Assembly (NCBI GenBank): GCA_001599755.1
Contig: BCHX01000005.1
Coordinates: 3,530,409 to 3,594,408 of the forward strand
Direction: 5' to 3'
From: Gliomastix tumulicola
Lineage: Eukaryota > Ascomycota > Sordariomycetes > Hypocreales > Bionectriaceae
Length of the DNA: 64,000 bases
The translations under genes were made by a program, and so were the position numbers. Below the pieces are notes generated by a model. It was not told where the DNA came from and made no database searches. It saw only the letters and a program-made list of their open reading frames with translations. Of the stretch, positions 1 through 11,964 are shown in pieces. Positions within the stretch are counted from its first letter, which is position 1; every line of letters starts with the position of its first letter.

Positions 1-1799
1 GGCGTGGCAGGGGCTTTCGCGCCATCCTGTTCTGCTGTGGCCACTGCCGCCGTGGGCTTCTTGACCTCGTTCATGATACCCTTCTGGCGGAGGTACTGTA
101 TCGACTCGAGGACGGCCAGGTCCTCCTGCTCCTTGTCATTGAGGATCAGGCGCTGCTGGATGGTGAGACGTCCGTTGTTGGCTTCGCGGTCGCGGATCGC
201 AGCCTCGCGGACTTCCGGGTCGTGGACGAAGCGGCACTTGCTCTTCTTCCCACACGCTCCGCCGGTCGAGTAGTATTTGCAGTGTCTCGAGATGTCGGCC
301 TTCTTGGTCGATGCGGATGCGGACGCGGACGCCTTGGTAGTGGCAGTAGGAGGGTTAGGAAGGGAAGCACCGGCGGCGGCGGTAGTGTCAGTAGCTCGGG
401 AGGACATGACTTCAGGTGCCCCGTCATCGGAAGAAGAATCATCGTCGCCGGCCGCAGGATCGCGCATCTCGTCGCCCTCGTCGCCCTGCTCACGCTTGCG
501 CTTGATCGACGACTCCACCTTACGGAGCTGCCTTCTGAGCTTATCAGCCTGCTTCTCGAGCTCGGACGTCTTATCCTCTTTCTTATTAGTCTTCGTCTCG
601 GTCTTCGCCTCGGCCTTCTTGGCCTCTATGCGTGCTTTGGTGGGGAAGTTCTTCTTTCTCTGGGCAATGTAGGCGGCAACGTCATCCGGACTGTGATTCG
701 TGTTAGCAATAACCCTTTAACGCCTAGCCACTGATCCCCTGAGGGTAGATGGACAGCCTTACACAAAGGTCTCTGGGCCAAGGAGAGTGGCCAGGGTCTT
801 TTCCTCGCCCTCATCGTCCTCGGTCTCCGAGTCGACAGCAGGCGTAAGACCAAGAGTGTTCGTCTTACGCTTCTTCTTCTTGCCCGCCGGTTGGTCCTGC
901 TGCTTGTGCTTGTTCTGCTGCTGCTGTTGCTGGTGGGACTGCTGCTTGCCGTGTTGCCCTTGGTCCGACTGGCCCTTGTTGTGGTGCCGAGGCCGATCTC
1001 CGAAATTCTGACCACCTCTACCTTTGCCCCGGTGGCCGCCACGACCGCGCTGGTTGTGGCCGTGATAGGCATCTGGTCTGCCAGACGGGGGTGGAGGTGG
1101 AGGAGCAGCGTAATGATAAGGGGGAGGGGGGTAGGTAGCAGCATGAGGGTCGTGGGGATACGGCTGCGCGTAGGCGCCGCTCACCTGCGCGTACTGTGTG
1201 TGGTCATACGCTGGCACTGGCGCGCCGCCCCGGCCACGACCGCGATCGTTGTATCCGCCTCTTGACCGGCCGCCGCCGCCCCCTTGGAACGAGCCGGGCT
1301 GGGGGTGGTGCTGCTGCTGACCACTCCATTGGGTCGCGGCGCCGGGCGGAGGCGGAGGAGCCTGGTACTGCGCGGCGTACTGCTGCGGATCGTGGTACCC
1401 CGGCTGCTGAGCCTGGGGGTGTGCGTACTGGTGACTGGAGTAGTAGGCGGCGGCCTGCGCGTGCTGCTCCGGAGACCACTGTGGTTGGGCCGGCGCATAG
1501 CTGCCGGCCGGAGGGACCTGGGCCCCTCCTCCGTAAGCGGCCGCGTGGTGATACTGGGCAGAGTAGTCGTAGTGGGCTGCTGTTACAGTGGCTGGGGGCT
1601 GGGCGGGCTGCTGCTGCTGCTGCTGCTGGTAGCCGCCGTGCTGTCGGTGGTGATTCCCACCGCCGCGGCCTCGACCACTCGGTCCTGAGCCCCTCCCGTG
1701 GCCTTGTGCCGAGTTGGAGCGGTTCCCACCGTGCTGCTGCTGCGGCGTAGTTGAGGTGGGAGGCGGGGGAGGTGGAGGTGCGTAACCGTATGATGCCAT
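1..1799 (-). CDS. NUFIP1-like RNA-binding protein with CCCH zinc finger (3' end off window)
   Basis: Two exons on the minus strand, 1799-763 and 690-<1, joined by a GTAAGG...CACAG intron (691-762) that keeps frame. The first 300 or so residues are low complexity: poly-Pro, a poly-Gln run from a CTG/CAG tract near 1609-1629, Tyr/Gln/Gly-rich stretches and three RGG/RG-rich patches. The second exon opens with the conserved NUFIP1 segment (YIAQRKKNFPTKAR) and then a C-x8-C-x5-C-x3-H zinc finger (around 235-290). NUFIP1 family proteins help assemble box C/D snoRNPs and sit in the nucleus; that role is inferred from the family. The start at 1799 is the first ATG and begins MASYGYAPPPP. The C-terminus is missing because the window begins inside the gene. 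It is divergent from RPC25. The family is fairly sure; the specific function is not. Confidence 0.8.
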
Positions 1800-2752
1800 G
1801 GCAGACGAGCGCAGAGGCGAGACGGGTCAGTGCAGGTAGCAGGCGGGACGTGACTTGCGACGAGTCGGTCAGACTATAAGACAAGACGCTGTGGTCGAAC
1901 GTCCAGCAGCGTAAGCAGAGGATGACTGTTGCCCTCGCAGAGTCGGCTCTTCGTTCAGGAGGCGACGTCCACCAACTTTGGAGGACTCGGGGGAAGTGAC
2001 TGAGCTCCAGGTGAATAACAGATGAAAACAGGACACCGTAGCAGGTGCAGCAAAGCAAGAGGCGCCGGTGACACGAGACTATCCAAGTGACGCTACGCCA
2101 AGGTGGGCTTCGCTTGTGAGACGGCAAATCATGCAGAATCAAGCAAAACAACGCCGAAGATGAAAGCCAGAGCTGAGACTTCGGGTCAGACGGAGGACCT
2201 GGACCCAACACCGAGCCTGAGACGCAAATATATAGAGAAGACCAGCCAGAACAGAGCCGGAGGTGGGACAACAGAAGCCAGACGAAGGGCGACGTCCTGG
2301 TCGTTGGTAATTTTCAGGATCTCGTGTTGACGCTGATGCAAGTCAAGGTTCGAGATTTGTGTCGTAAGCGACGCGAGTGGACAGAAGTGGAAGGCGGTGA
2401 AGCATAGCTGGCTAAAAAGGGGTTAGCGTCTGATTTTGCCGGATCGTAGGTTTTCGCCCGCTTCCAACCTCGACTTTTTGGCATTCAGTCAGACTTCGAA
2501 TGTGATCCGGACAGATATTAACGCGGCGAAGGGGTTATTTCTTAGAAATTTTTCACGATGTCAATTATGCGATGATTGAGGATTCACACAAGCCCTTTTA
2601 CTTGAGAGATTGCCCTTCTAGACCTGGCATGGTGGCCGCCGGAACAATTCAGCACACCCCACCACAGACATCAGTCACAGAGAACCGCTCTCGGTAACCT
2701 TCGTCCAGAACTTGGGCAACCCAGTTTTAGCTGCGTCGCCAAAGACGTCGTC
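1800..2752. promoter_or_regulatory. Divergent promoter region, NUFIP1-like / RPC25
   Basis: 953 bp between two divergent starts. No convincing coding sequence is seen on either strand. AT-rich patches lie near 2500-2600. It must hold both promoters and 5' UTRs; no specific factor site was assigned. Confidence 0.5.
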
Positions 2753-3563
2753 ATGTTCATCCTCGTACGACGCGCTATTTCACTTTGTTGTAAGGGCTAT
2801 TCAGTCTCTGACCAATTCCCAGACCAAGTTCGCCGACTTGGTGCAGATAGCACCCCACGACTTCTCCAAGCACAGTATCGACGCCATCGAGGACAACATC
2901 AATGCCAAATACGCAAATAGGGTCAGCAAACCGTCTAGTCCCTTAGTCATTCCTTAATACTAACAACCTCGCAGGTAGTGCAAAAGATTGGCCTCTGCGT
3001 GACCTTATATGACATACTCTGGACATCAGAAGGCCTCATCGGCCATGGCACTGGCCTCGTCAATGTGAACGGTATGACCGAGAAGAGACGAGGTCGACAC
3101 TAGATATCTAACGCCTCAACAGTGGAATTTAGAATGGTCGTATTCCGCCCTTTCAAAGGCGAGACGATCCAGGCCATGATCACCAGTCAGACGCCGGACG
3201 GAATCAACCTCAAAATCGGGGACTTCTTCAACGACGTCTTCGTCCCCGTAGACGAACTTCCCGCGGGGGTTGTATAGTATGTTCAGCAGCAGTGCTTGAT
3301 CGTTCCTCTCCAGCGGATACTAACACTGCTACTACAGCTCACACAGTCAGCAACTCTGGCTGTGGAATTGGGACGAGGAACAGCTCGTGTACGATAACAA
3401 TGAAATGGTGAGGTTCCAGGTCACAGACGAGGAGTGGCACGACCAGACACCCAAGGGCCCCGGTCAGGGCGAGGATGCCATCAAAACCCCTTATAAGATC
3501 AGAGGCTCTATGGCGAAGGAAGGCTTAGGCGTCTGTCTTTGGTGGGATCAGGCGGAGGAGTAA
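2753..3563 (+). CDS. RPC25: DNA-directed RNA polymerase III subunit RPC25 (Rpb7-like)
   Basis: Five exons: 2753-2764, 2823-2921, 2975-3071, 3123-3276 and 3338-3563, giving 195 residues (yeast Rpc25 is about 212). The first exon has only four codons (MFIL); the true start is hidden unless this micro-exon is recognised. The N-terminal segment FADLVQIAPHDFSKHS, then GLIGHGTGLVNVNVEFR and FRPFKGE, are typical of the SHS2/Rpb7-N and OB-fold parts of RPC25. With RPC17 it forms the stalk of Pol III, needed for initiation at tRNA and 5S genes in the nucleus. Introns 2 and 4 carry TACTAAC branch sites (for example 2958-2964). Its 3' end lies 132 bp from the convergent EMC3 gene. Identification is firm. 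Confidence 0.93.
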
Positions 3564-3695
3564 TATTTGAGGGGTGCTCGGAGAAAAAGAAAATGTCCTG
3601 TGGAAAGCTCATTGATCTAATGATTTGTATGCAATGAATAAATGACCCGCCTGTCTATTTATAACGATGAAACAAATCGATGTCAGTCCACCTTT

Positions 3696-4678
3696 TTACG
3701 CCTTGCTCAGTCTTGCTAGAAGACGGTCCTCGACGTCGTCTAGGACCGAGTAGTGCTCCACGACAGCCAGGTTCTCGGCTTCGGCCTTGAACTGCTTGTC
3801 GGGATCCTGGCCCGGGCCGCCCATGGGGTTGGGCATCTGCTGCTGCTGCTGCATTTGCTGCGCGACCTGGCTGGCAGCTGTTCAGGGTCCTGGTTAGCGA
3901 ACGCGCATCAAGAGGATAAAATGTACTCTGCCAAGCTTACCATTATCGCTGCCCAGGAGATAGACGTAGACGAACTGGAGACCGAAGATACAGAGAAAGT
4001 ACCAGCTGATACTCGACATCCACCTGGGGTCCATGTCCTTGGTCTGCACGCCGGCCTGGAGCATGCTCTTGAACTTGATCGTGATAGGGAAGGGGAGTTT
4101 CACTTCAAACTGTCAGCACTTGAACCAGCAGATGCGTGCCTAGACCTAAACTCACTGATTACATATCCGCTGAAGAAGGCGTTGATCCAGCTCATGATGA
4201 GCGTGTTGGGGATGATCATGGCCATGTTGTTCTTCATCATGCCCATCATGCCGTCCATGGCGCCCGGATCTGTCAGCGGGTTCGCAGGCGGCTGGCCCTT
4301 TCGGTCCGGGTCCTTGAGGAACTCGCCCGACTCGAAGCCGGCAGCGAGGGTCTCGCGGCGGGCCTCGAAGGACGAGCGCCCGAGGACGTAGTAGTTGCTG
4401 CGGAGGGTGACGCCCCGCGTGAGGGAGCGCTGCTCACGCATCGTCAGCGCGTCGACCTTCTTGGGGGCCGTGGCGAGGAGGACGGAGGCGTAGTGGCGGA
4501 GGACACCGGTGAGGACCATGACGATGGTGATCGGGATGAGGATCCAGTAGCTGTGAGCGACCTGTTAGCTGCGCAGTCTGATCGCGGGGAGCGGGAGCTT
4601 CTGGGGGGCAGATGCAAGGGTGGCTGCGTACAATAGCTGGGGGTCCCTGACGAGGGACTGCACCGGTGCTTCGGCCAT
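3696..4678 (-). CDS. EMC3: ER membrane protein complex subunit 3
   Basis: Four exons on the minus strand: 4678-4632, 4550-4156, 4102-3941 and 3877-3696, giving 261 residues, the same length as human EMC3. EMC3 is the Oxa1/YidC-like insertase core of the ER membrane complex, which inserts tail-anchored and multipass proteins. Visible marks are the N-terminal membrane helix (YWILIPITIVMVLTGVLRHY), a charged cytosolic loop, the Met-rich segment GMMGMMKNNMAMIIPN, a hydrophobic FFSGYVI helix followed by KLPFPITIKFKSML, and SSISWYFLCIFGLQFVYVYL. The tail is Gln/Met-rich and ends in a predicted coil. The third exon's acceptor (gaag at 4106-4103) is the only one that keeps frame. It shares a 359-bp divergent promoter with SPC2. 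Confidence 0.92.
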
Positions 4679-5037
4679 GATTGCGGGCAGGACGGGTATC
4701 TGGTCGTCGGTTTCAACTCGAGGTGGTCGCAATTGTCGGTTGCTCGTCGCGATGCCCAGGTCGACGTAGCTCGAGGATTCTGGTGGAGGTTGCAGACTGT
4801 CGGAGGATTATTTCTGCCGGCGCCGAGAGCTCTCAAAAAGACAGGCCACCTCTGCTTTCCAGAATTAGCATCTGAAGGCCCCACCACCTGCCGACCCCAG
4901 ACTCCAATTTACAGGCCACCTCTCTGAAGTCAGCGAGAAGCAGCATCTACTTGATCTACAGCTTCAATTCCTCACCAACAACGCCATTGGCATAAACGAG
5001 GGCGTTTCGACAACCTACACTCCCCCTCTCGCCCACC
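4679..5037. promoter_or_regulatory. Bidirectional promoter, EMC3 / SPC2
   Basis: 359 bp separate the start codons of EMC3 (minus) and SPC2 (plus), short enough that the two promoters must overlap or be shared. No clear TATA box is seen on the SPC2 side. The last 80 bases before SPC2 are C/T- and A/C-rich, as in many fungal leaders, and end in CACCATGG. Confidence 0.6.
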
Positions 5038-5854
5038 ATGGCCGCCGAAAAGATCACCCTCTACAACCAAGCAGGTCTGTCAACTCCTCCGCTACCCATC
5101 CACTGCCACACCCAGAGCTAGCACTAACTAACTGCTCCCACCCCCCGGTCCAGACCTCAAGAACACCTCCGACGATGCCCTCGCAAACTACCTCAACTCC
5201 CTCGGATTCCGCCAGTCCCACACCCTAGAAGACGTCCGCCTCGGCCTCGGCTACGCCGCCCTCCTCGTCGCCGCCGCCTGCTTCGCCTGGGACTACAAGC
5301 TCGGCTGGGAGGCGACCAAGCTCTGGACTGCCTGCGCCGTCGGCTTCTACGCCACGCTCAACGGCGGGCTGAGTCTCTGGGTCTGGCTCGTCGAGCAGGG
5401 CACCGTGTACCAGGGGACGGCCAAGGACGGGCGCCAGCTGTACATTGCGACGAGCGCGAAGAAGGGGAATCCCGTCTACAGGCTGAAAGTAGCCATCCTT
5501 GACGCCGCGGGCAAGGAGGGCAGGGACGCCAAGGGGTTCGAGTTCGAGGCGCCATTTGCGAGCTTCTTCAATGATGCCGGGTTCTTCGTGCCCGAGCCGT
5601 TCCAGCGGTTGCTGGTGAAGAATATCTCCGTCGTCGCGGCGGCGGATCCCAAGCGGGCGGCTGCGCTGACAGAAACAACAAAGGCGGACGTGAAGGAGGA
5701 GAAGAGTTCTGCTTCTGCAGATATGCAGGCGCATCTGGACCAGAACCAGGAGCTTCTGGTCGGGAACCAGGAGCTTCTAGATGCGATGCTACAGGCCGAG
5801 GCGCAGACGACTGGGGCAGAGAAGAAGAAGGGAGGGAAGAGGCGGAAGGCGTGA
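5038..5854 (+). CDS. SPC2: Signal peptidase complex subunit 2
   Basis: Two exons, 5038-5074 and 5154-5854 (intron GTCTGT...GTCCAG), 245 residues. SPC2/SPCS2 is a non-catalytic ER membrane subunit that links signal peptidase to the Sec61 channel. The protein begins MAAEKITLYN, followed by DDALANYLNSLGF and DVRLGLGYAALLVAAACFAW, two membrane hairpin helices (the second around TACAVGFYATLNGGLSLWVW), and a cytosolic domain with YRLKVAI and the FNDAGFFVPEPFQRLL motif. The C-terminus is an acidic/Gln-rich helix with a repeated NQELL segment, ending in KKKGGKRRKA. The start sits in good context (CACCATGG). Divergent from EMC3 and convergent with MMS19. Confidence 0.92.
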
Positions 5855-6252
5855 GAGCCTGCAGCTTTGATATCATAATGGAACGAAAAAGAGAGGCGGG
5901 AGTGCTCGATACGGGGCCGGAGTTTTTACTAAGGGATAAGGTCGATGGCCATATTACACCGTCAGAGAACAAAACACCTGGGCCGTGGCTTCTACCGGGA
6001 TAGAACGCCCCACGGACTTGTACGGGGCGTTCATGCGTTTAGCGAGTACAAAACCAAAGCAGCCAAACAATCCTGGCAGTGCTGGGAGAGGAGAGGTGCA
6101 ATCGAGAACCAAGTCTATTTGTGCCGTTTTATTCTTCCCGAAGATTCATCCTCCAGATCGTATCGATTCAGAACCACGCCCGCCGATATATGTAAGTCAT
6201 ATACACATCATCATCATCGTACTCAAATTGTATCCTAGCCAATTGGATACGC
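5855..6252. other. Convergent intergenic, SPC2 / MMS19
   Basis: 398 bp holding both 3' UTRs. A short CATCATCATCAT run lies near 6208. Nothing coding or repetitive enough to name is seen. Confidence 0.5.
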
Positions 6253-9200
6253 TCACTTCAGCCGGTCCCAGGCCTCCCTCGCCAACCTCGCGGTTTTCCT
6301 CAGCTCTCTCACCGGATTACCGCACGCCAGCGCCAGCTCCTTCTCAACTCTCGACCGGTACGGTAACAGGTGCTGTCCGTCAAACATGTTCGGCAGCCCG
6401 CCTGCAATCTCGAGGGTCAGCTTAACGCTGTGCGGATCAGGGCGGGTGGTCTTGACAGGTGTGCTAGGGGACGAGGAGAAAATGTCGACGCAGATGGAGA
6501 CGATGCTCTTGAGGTGAGTCTTGCCCTTGTCCTTATCCGCGACGAGAATGTCCTTGAGCACGTGCAGAGCGGCGCGTACATCTGGAGCCGCAGCAGCAAC
6601 GGCCTGGTCACCAGACGCACCTCTCTGTGCAACAGCGATAGCTAGCCGGAGGATATCCTCGGCGTCGTCCTCGTAGATGGCGAAAGGCATGTGCCTCACC
6701 ATCAGCAGCACCGCGATGCTCTGATTGGCCCGCACTTTGGGCTGATCCAGGCCCTTGGGCGCCGCCGCGGATGCTAGAAGGGGCTTGACCACGTCAAAGT
6801 AGGCCTTCTGCGTCCACAGTGGCCTAACGACCGCAAAGTTCTCCTTAGCCAGGATGTCTCGCGGCGTGACGAGAGCCTCGAGGCGACGAGCGGCCGCGCC
6901 TGCTTTAGCTCTTTCCTCGTGGCTTTGAAGGGACTCCTTGAGAACGGTGAGGAGAGGCTGGGAAGGCTTGCCGCTGTTGCGACGAAGCATCCCTGCCGCA
7001 ATAGCAGAGATGGCATCCAGATTCGCCGCGACATCGGGTCCGTTATGTGTCCGCTGCGAGAGGGCCTGTGCTCGCGCCTCGACCACGCTTATTAAAGACC
7101 CAGATATCTCAAATTTATGCTTGTTGGAGAGGATGGTGATAATGGACCTGGCTACAGCCGTCGAGCTTGGGCCGCTGGCAACGCGTATAACGCTGCTGGC
7201 GAGAATAACTTGTGCTACTCCAATGTCAAACTACAGAAGAGGGGAGTCAGTGTCATTCGAGCTTTGAAAAGAAAAAAAAACTTGGGGGTTAACGGGCGTT
7301 TGTGCAACTCACCAGTTTTGACACCGCGGCGGGACGGAGAGCTTTCAGGATTCCGAGGCTGAGGATATTGACCTTGCCGAACGCCACCCAATCCCATTCA
7401 GACGATCCAACTTCTGAAGTCTTGTCCAAACTCGCAGTACTGACCTCCTCCGAGGCAGGACCTGGCACCGGAACATGGTCCCCGTGGAACAGGTGCAGGG
7501 CGTACTTGTGGGCGCCCAGAGTCAGCTGCTGAGCTTCGGTGATCTCGTGGAACACGAAGCCGGCCAGCGTCGCGAGGAGGTTCAGATACTGCGCCTCTGC
7601 TTGGCTGAATGAGGCGGTGAGACTGTCGCTTAGAGCGAGAGCGCCAGCGTCGGCGAGCTTAGTTGAGCGAAGGTACAGCTGTCGCGTTATGGCGAGACTG
7701 CTCAGGAGGAAGTCGGAACGGATCCCAGGCGTGGTGGAGGGGATTGATGTTAATGACAATCCAGAGATATTGTCATTATCCTTGTTGCCTGCGTCCAGGA
7801 CGGGATATTTGGCAGTGATAGCTGCCACCCAGCTATCGTCCCAAGAGCTGGCACCGTCGTCTGTCTCTTGAGTTTGGCTAGCATCATTGAAATGTCTGAC
7901 AGCCGACTGCAATCCTGCGATTAAAGCACCGGAGATCTCGGCCCCAGCCCCCGTATCAATAGCCACCAGGAGCTTCTTATACAGAGCACCGGTCAAGACG
8001 AGGAAGTTCTTGAGCCCGTATCCAGGCGTGCGCTTCGGTAGTTGAGAGCATCCCACGAAGGCCAGAATCGGGGCATAGGCATATACCAGAGCGATATCGT
8101 TCGACTCCAGGAGCCCGAGACCCTTTGTGACCAACGGGTGAAACGCGTCCGGGATGACTGTGACGGTTCGCTGGAGCGCTTTGATGGTCTCGTTGACGAG
8201 TTCGTCAGACGCCTCCGTCCGCGACGATGCGTCTCCCGAAGTGCGCTGGGTGGCGATGTTGAACAAAACCTCCGAGATCTCGAGACATTTACTCTGGGGC
8301 AGCAACAGCTGGTTGCCGTCACTTGCGCTCTCCGCGGTAGCTGACTGCTGACACAGAAGCGCCCCGACGCCTTGGACTGCCTGTGTCGCGGTCTGTAGTT
8401 CCTCGATGCTGGCCCCAAGGTCGAGGGCCCGCTGCACGGGCTTCTCATACACCTCGGCATAGAGTGTCTTGAAGATGGCATCGATCGCCTCGAAGTCGCT
8501 CCGCTCGGGCGCAGTCATCTCTGCCTCCACCAGGAGCAGTCTCGCCTCGAGCACCACATGCAGCAGCTTCAGCAGATCCTGGCCGTGGGACGGTGACTTG
8601 GGGTGTCTCAGGTTCTCCTTGATGTGTGTGATCGTGGGCGATGCCATGAGGACAAAGGCTGCTGGCGAGGCGCTCAGGACACTGACCAGAAGTCGCCCAG
8701 CCGCCGCGGTGTACATGGCGTTAGAGAGGTCATTGACGCAGTCGCGTGTGACCCCGAGAGCATAGTCTCGAAGATGGTCCCCTGCCAATCTCCTCGCAAA
8801 CGTCTTGAGTACCTCGAGAGTCGCGAAGATGGTGTCCTCAATCTCGCCGTTGCGCACTTCATACTTCAGACTGCTCCAGACCTGGTCAACGTACGGCGCG
8901 ATGGACTGCTCCGGGCTCTGGTACTCCTCGACGCAGGCTTGGATCGTCCGAAGGATGTCGACCTTGACATTGACCGTCACACCCTCGCCCTGGTCCAACT
9001 TGCCTACCAGGAATGGGAATGTGTGAGGGGCGAGCAAGTAGTTGGAGGTAAAGCACGACCGCAGAGCCTGCTTGAGCTCCTCGGGTGTGATGCCGCTTTG
9101 CGACGCTCTGGGCAGCGTGATGGGGAAATAGGCCTTGAAGGTGTTGTAGACCTCCTCGATGAGTTGGCTCGAGGGCTCGTAGTCGCTCAGGAACCTCCTC

Positions 9201-9959
9201 AAGACGTCAAACCACACCAACAGACAGTTCGGGTCCCTCTCATTCTGGCACAGCTTCAGCAGGTCCGTCATAAAGGTAGATGACTCCCCATGTCGCAGGC
9301 GCAAGTCCGCAGCGACCTTAGGATCCGCGATGAGAAGCCGTAGCAGCTCGAAAACGGCGAGACGCGTCTTGGCGAGCTGCCTGGGGAAGTCGTCGCGCAA
9401 AGTGCAGACAGCCTTGATGATATCATCGCCGTTCGTGGGCTGGAAGGACTTCATAGCGACGATCCGGGACAGGGCCGTGGCGGAGGCCATGATTCCAGCC
9501 TTATGATCAATGTCGAACATGGCGCTGAAGAAGCTAATGAGAAGCTTTACTGGGGGCTAATTAGATGGAACAGTACACAAGAAATGATATGTCGCCGCGA
9601 CACGTACTCTGACTGGGCTTCAGCAGGTCCTTGTCGAGGAAGTCCAGGGTCCTCGAGAGATAGTCCAGGGCTACAGATTTGTCAACATGAGAACCCCCAC
9701 GTGGGACAGAGGGCAAGCTATGAGCAAGCGCACCTTTGGCTCTGGCAGTCCAGTTTGTCGACTCGAAGGCATCAGCCATCTCGTCGTCGCCATTGGCACT
9801 GGGCATCCATGGCTGAACGGCTTCCACCCATCGCGCGACTGGGTTGCTGTTCGCGGGCGCCTTGGCCAGCTCCGAGGCCGACTGCTGGGCGAGGGAGGTG
9901 AGTTTGGCCTCCTCCTCGGCGAGGACAAACTCGAGGGCCAGCTGCCGAAAGTCGGCCAT
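6253..9959 (-). CDS. MET18: MMS19/Met18, targeting subunit of cytosolic iron-sulfur assembly
   Basis: Four exons on the minus strand: 9959-9734, 9670-9608, 9549-7313 and 7230-6253, 1,167 residues. The protein is all-helical and HEAT-repeat-like. N-terminal marks include ALDYLSRTLDFLDK, then KLLISFFSAMFDIDHKAGI, and YFPITLPRAS...TPEELKQALRSCF, which aligns with the yeast Met18 segment ending DLKTALRSA. The C-terminus (LLPYRSRVEKELALACGNP then VRELRKTARLAREAWDRL) is the typical end of the family. MMS19 works with CIAO1 and FAM96B/Cia2 to deliver Fe-S clusters to DNA polymerases, Rad3/XPD and similar clients. The start at 9959 lies in an ACCGCCATGG context. It is divergent from SDH2, itself an Fe-S protein. 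Confidence 0.88.
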
Positions 9960-10991
9960 GGCGGTGATATGAGAACGGGCCTTATAATTCCAGAGAAATA
10001 AGATGCATGAGTGAAAAGCGAGCGTGGGCGTTGGGCTGAAGATGTTGACTGATGGAGGGGCAATTTTCAGATACCCCCACCATGGATTGGCGATGATCGG
10101 AAGGCTAGCGAAGGTTGATTGACAGCGAGAATGACACAAAGAATAGGCAAAGCAAATGCATCGGGCGGTGATATCTAGGCAGCTTTCGGGAACACAGAAG
10201 ACTGATAGACCTTCACGAATGAGAATATCCTTATTGAATGTCAACTTTGCGCATACTCAGTCCCATGTGGAAGACGCTCGAACGAAGACCAGAAACCTGG
10301 GTGATTGGGTGTAGGGTAGGTAGCTTCAAGACGAGCAGCCCTGACTCGGCTGTGGACTGCCTTTCTTCCCTGGGTCTCATAGCAAAAACCTGTCGAGTTA
10401 GCAGGTCAACAGCATGGACTTGATAGCAAATGTGTAGAAACCTATGGTTCTGGTAGAAAAACGAGCAGTAATCCAGCCGAAATGAGACCTGTTTGTCACC
10501 GCAGCATGTCAATTTCGCACGTGACCGGCACATGCTGCTACCGGATAAACATTATCGCGACAGTCACGAGCTGTTCCGAGAATCTCCTTCCGAGCCGAAT
10601 TGACAATGGAGCCACTCTGATTGGCCAGAATTCCACCTCCAGCAAAGTCCATTAGCCGAGGATGGAGCAAAGGTGCCGGTTCATGACGATTCGACATTTT
10701 ACCTCCAGCAAACCACCACCAGGTCGATCAGGTCGCCGTGTCAACGCCACGCACATCCTCGGGTCGTTCTGACGCCGCGCGCATTCCGAACTCGCATCAG
10801 GGCATTGAAAGGATCATCGATTGATTCCGCGACCCGCGACAATCGCTTGCCAGGAGACTACGTGTCGTGTCACGTTCGAACACAAACCCTCCCCGCCAGA
10901 TCACCACCGCTCCCTTCCGGGGTACGATCGAAAAGGCAGTCTTCTCCGCATTACGACGCACATCTAGACGTCTTGAACCGCCGCCGAAACA
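9960..10991. promoter_or_regulatory. Divergent promoter region, MET18 / SDH2
   Basis: 1,032 bp between divergent starts. No conserved reading frame was recognised. The 120 bases before SDH2 are C/A-rich leader-like sequence ending GCCGAAACAATG. Confidence 0.5.
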
Positions 10992-11964
10992 ATGTCTGCC
11001 CTCCGCTGCAGTGCGCCTCGGGTGCTTGGCGCCGTCAAGTCGGCCGGTGTCATTCGCCCTGTCGGCACCGTCTTCACCAGGTCCATGGCCTCGGTCAGCG
11101 AGCCGCCCAAGGAGCAGGCTCCCAACCTGAAGGCCTTCCAGATCTACCGGTGGAATCCCGACACGCCCAGCGAGAAGCCCAAGATGCAGACCTACACGCT
11201 GGACCTCAACAAGACGGGACCCATGGTGCTGGATGCGCTCATTCGCATCAAGAACGAGCTGGATCCTACTCTGACTTTCCGACGGAGTTGCCGTGAGGGT
11301 ATCTGCGGCAGCTGTGCCATGAACATCAACGGCCAGAACACCCTTGCCTGCTTGTGTGAGTGGTCTTGAGCACCAAATCAAGTGTTACTATCACGTACTA
11401 ACAAGCAACAGGTCGCATCCCTGCTGAGAGCTCTTCCGACGTGAAGCTCTACCCTCTGCCGCACACCTACGTCGTCAAGGACCTCGTCCCTGACCTGACG
11501 CACTTCTACAAGCAGTACAAGTCTATCAAGCCCTACCTCCAGCGCGAGACGCCTGCCGAAGACGTACGCATTTTTCTCCCTCCAGCTCGCGCACCATCCG
11601 CGCTTCATCCATTACTTTGCTTGCTAACAATCAACAGGGCAAGGAGTACCGCCAGAGCAAGGCCGACCGCAAGAAGCTCGACGGTCTGTACGAGTGCATT
11701 CTCTGCGCCTGCTGCTCGACCTCGTGCCCGTCCTACTGGTGGAACTCGGAGGAGTACCTCGGCCCCGCCATTCTGCTCCAATCCTACCGCTGGCTGGTCG
11801 ATTCCCGCGACGAGCGCCACCTGGAGCGAAAGGTGAACCTCGAGAACTCGATGAGCCTATACCGTTGCCACACCATCCTCAACTGCACCAAGGCCTGCCC
11901 CAAGGGCCTGAACCCCGGCAAGGCTATTGCCGAGATCAAGAAGGCCATGTCGGTGGGGGCATAG
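10992..11964 (+). CDS. SDH2: Succinate dehydrogenase iron-sulfur subunit, mitochondrial
   Basis: Three exons: 10992-11355, 11412-11563 and 11638-11964, 280 residues. It carries electrons from SdhA-FAD to ubiquinone in complex II of the inner mitochondrial membrane. An N-terminal targeting peptide (MSALRCSAPRVLG...VFTRSMAS) precedes the 2Fe-2S domain with CREGICGSC and the following NTLAC. The C-terminal domain has CILCACCSTSCP (4Fe-4S) and CHTILNCTKACPKGLNP (3Fe-4S plus 4Fe-4S ligands). The SYWW residues after the second cluster include the quinone-site tryptophan of the family. The first intron falls right after the last Cys of the 2Fe-2S loop. All ligands are intact. Confidence 0.97.
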
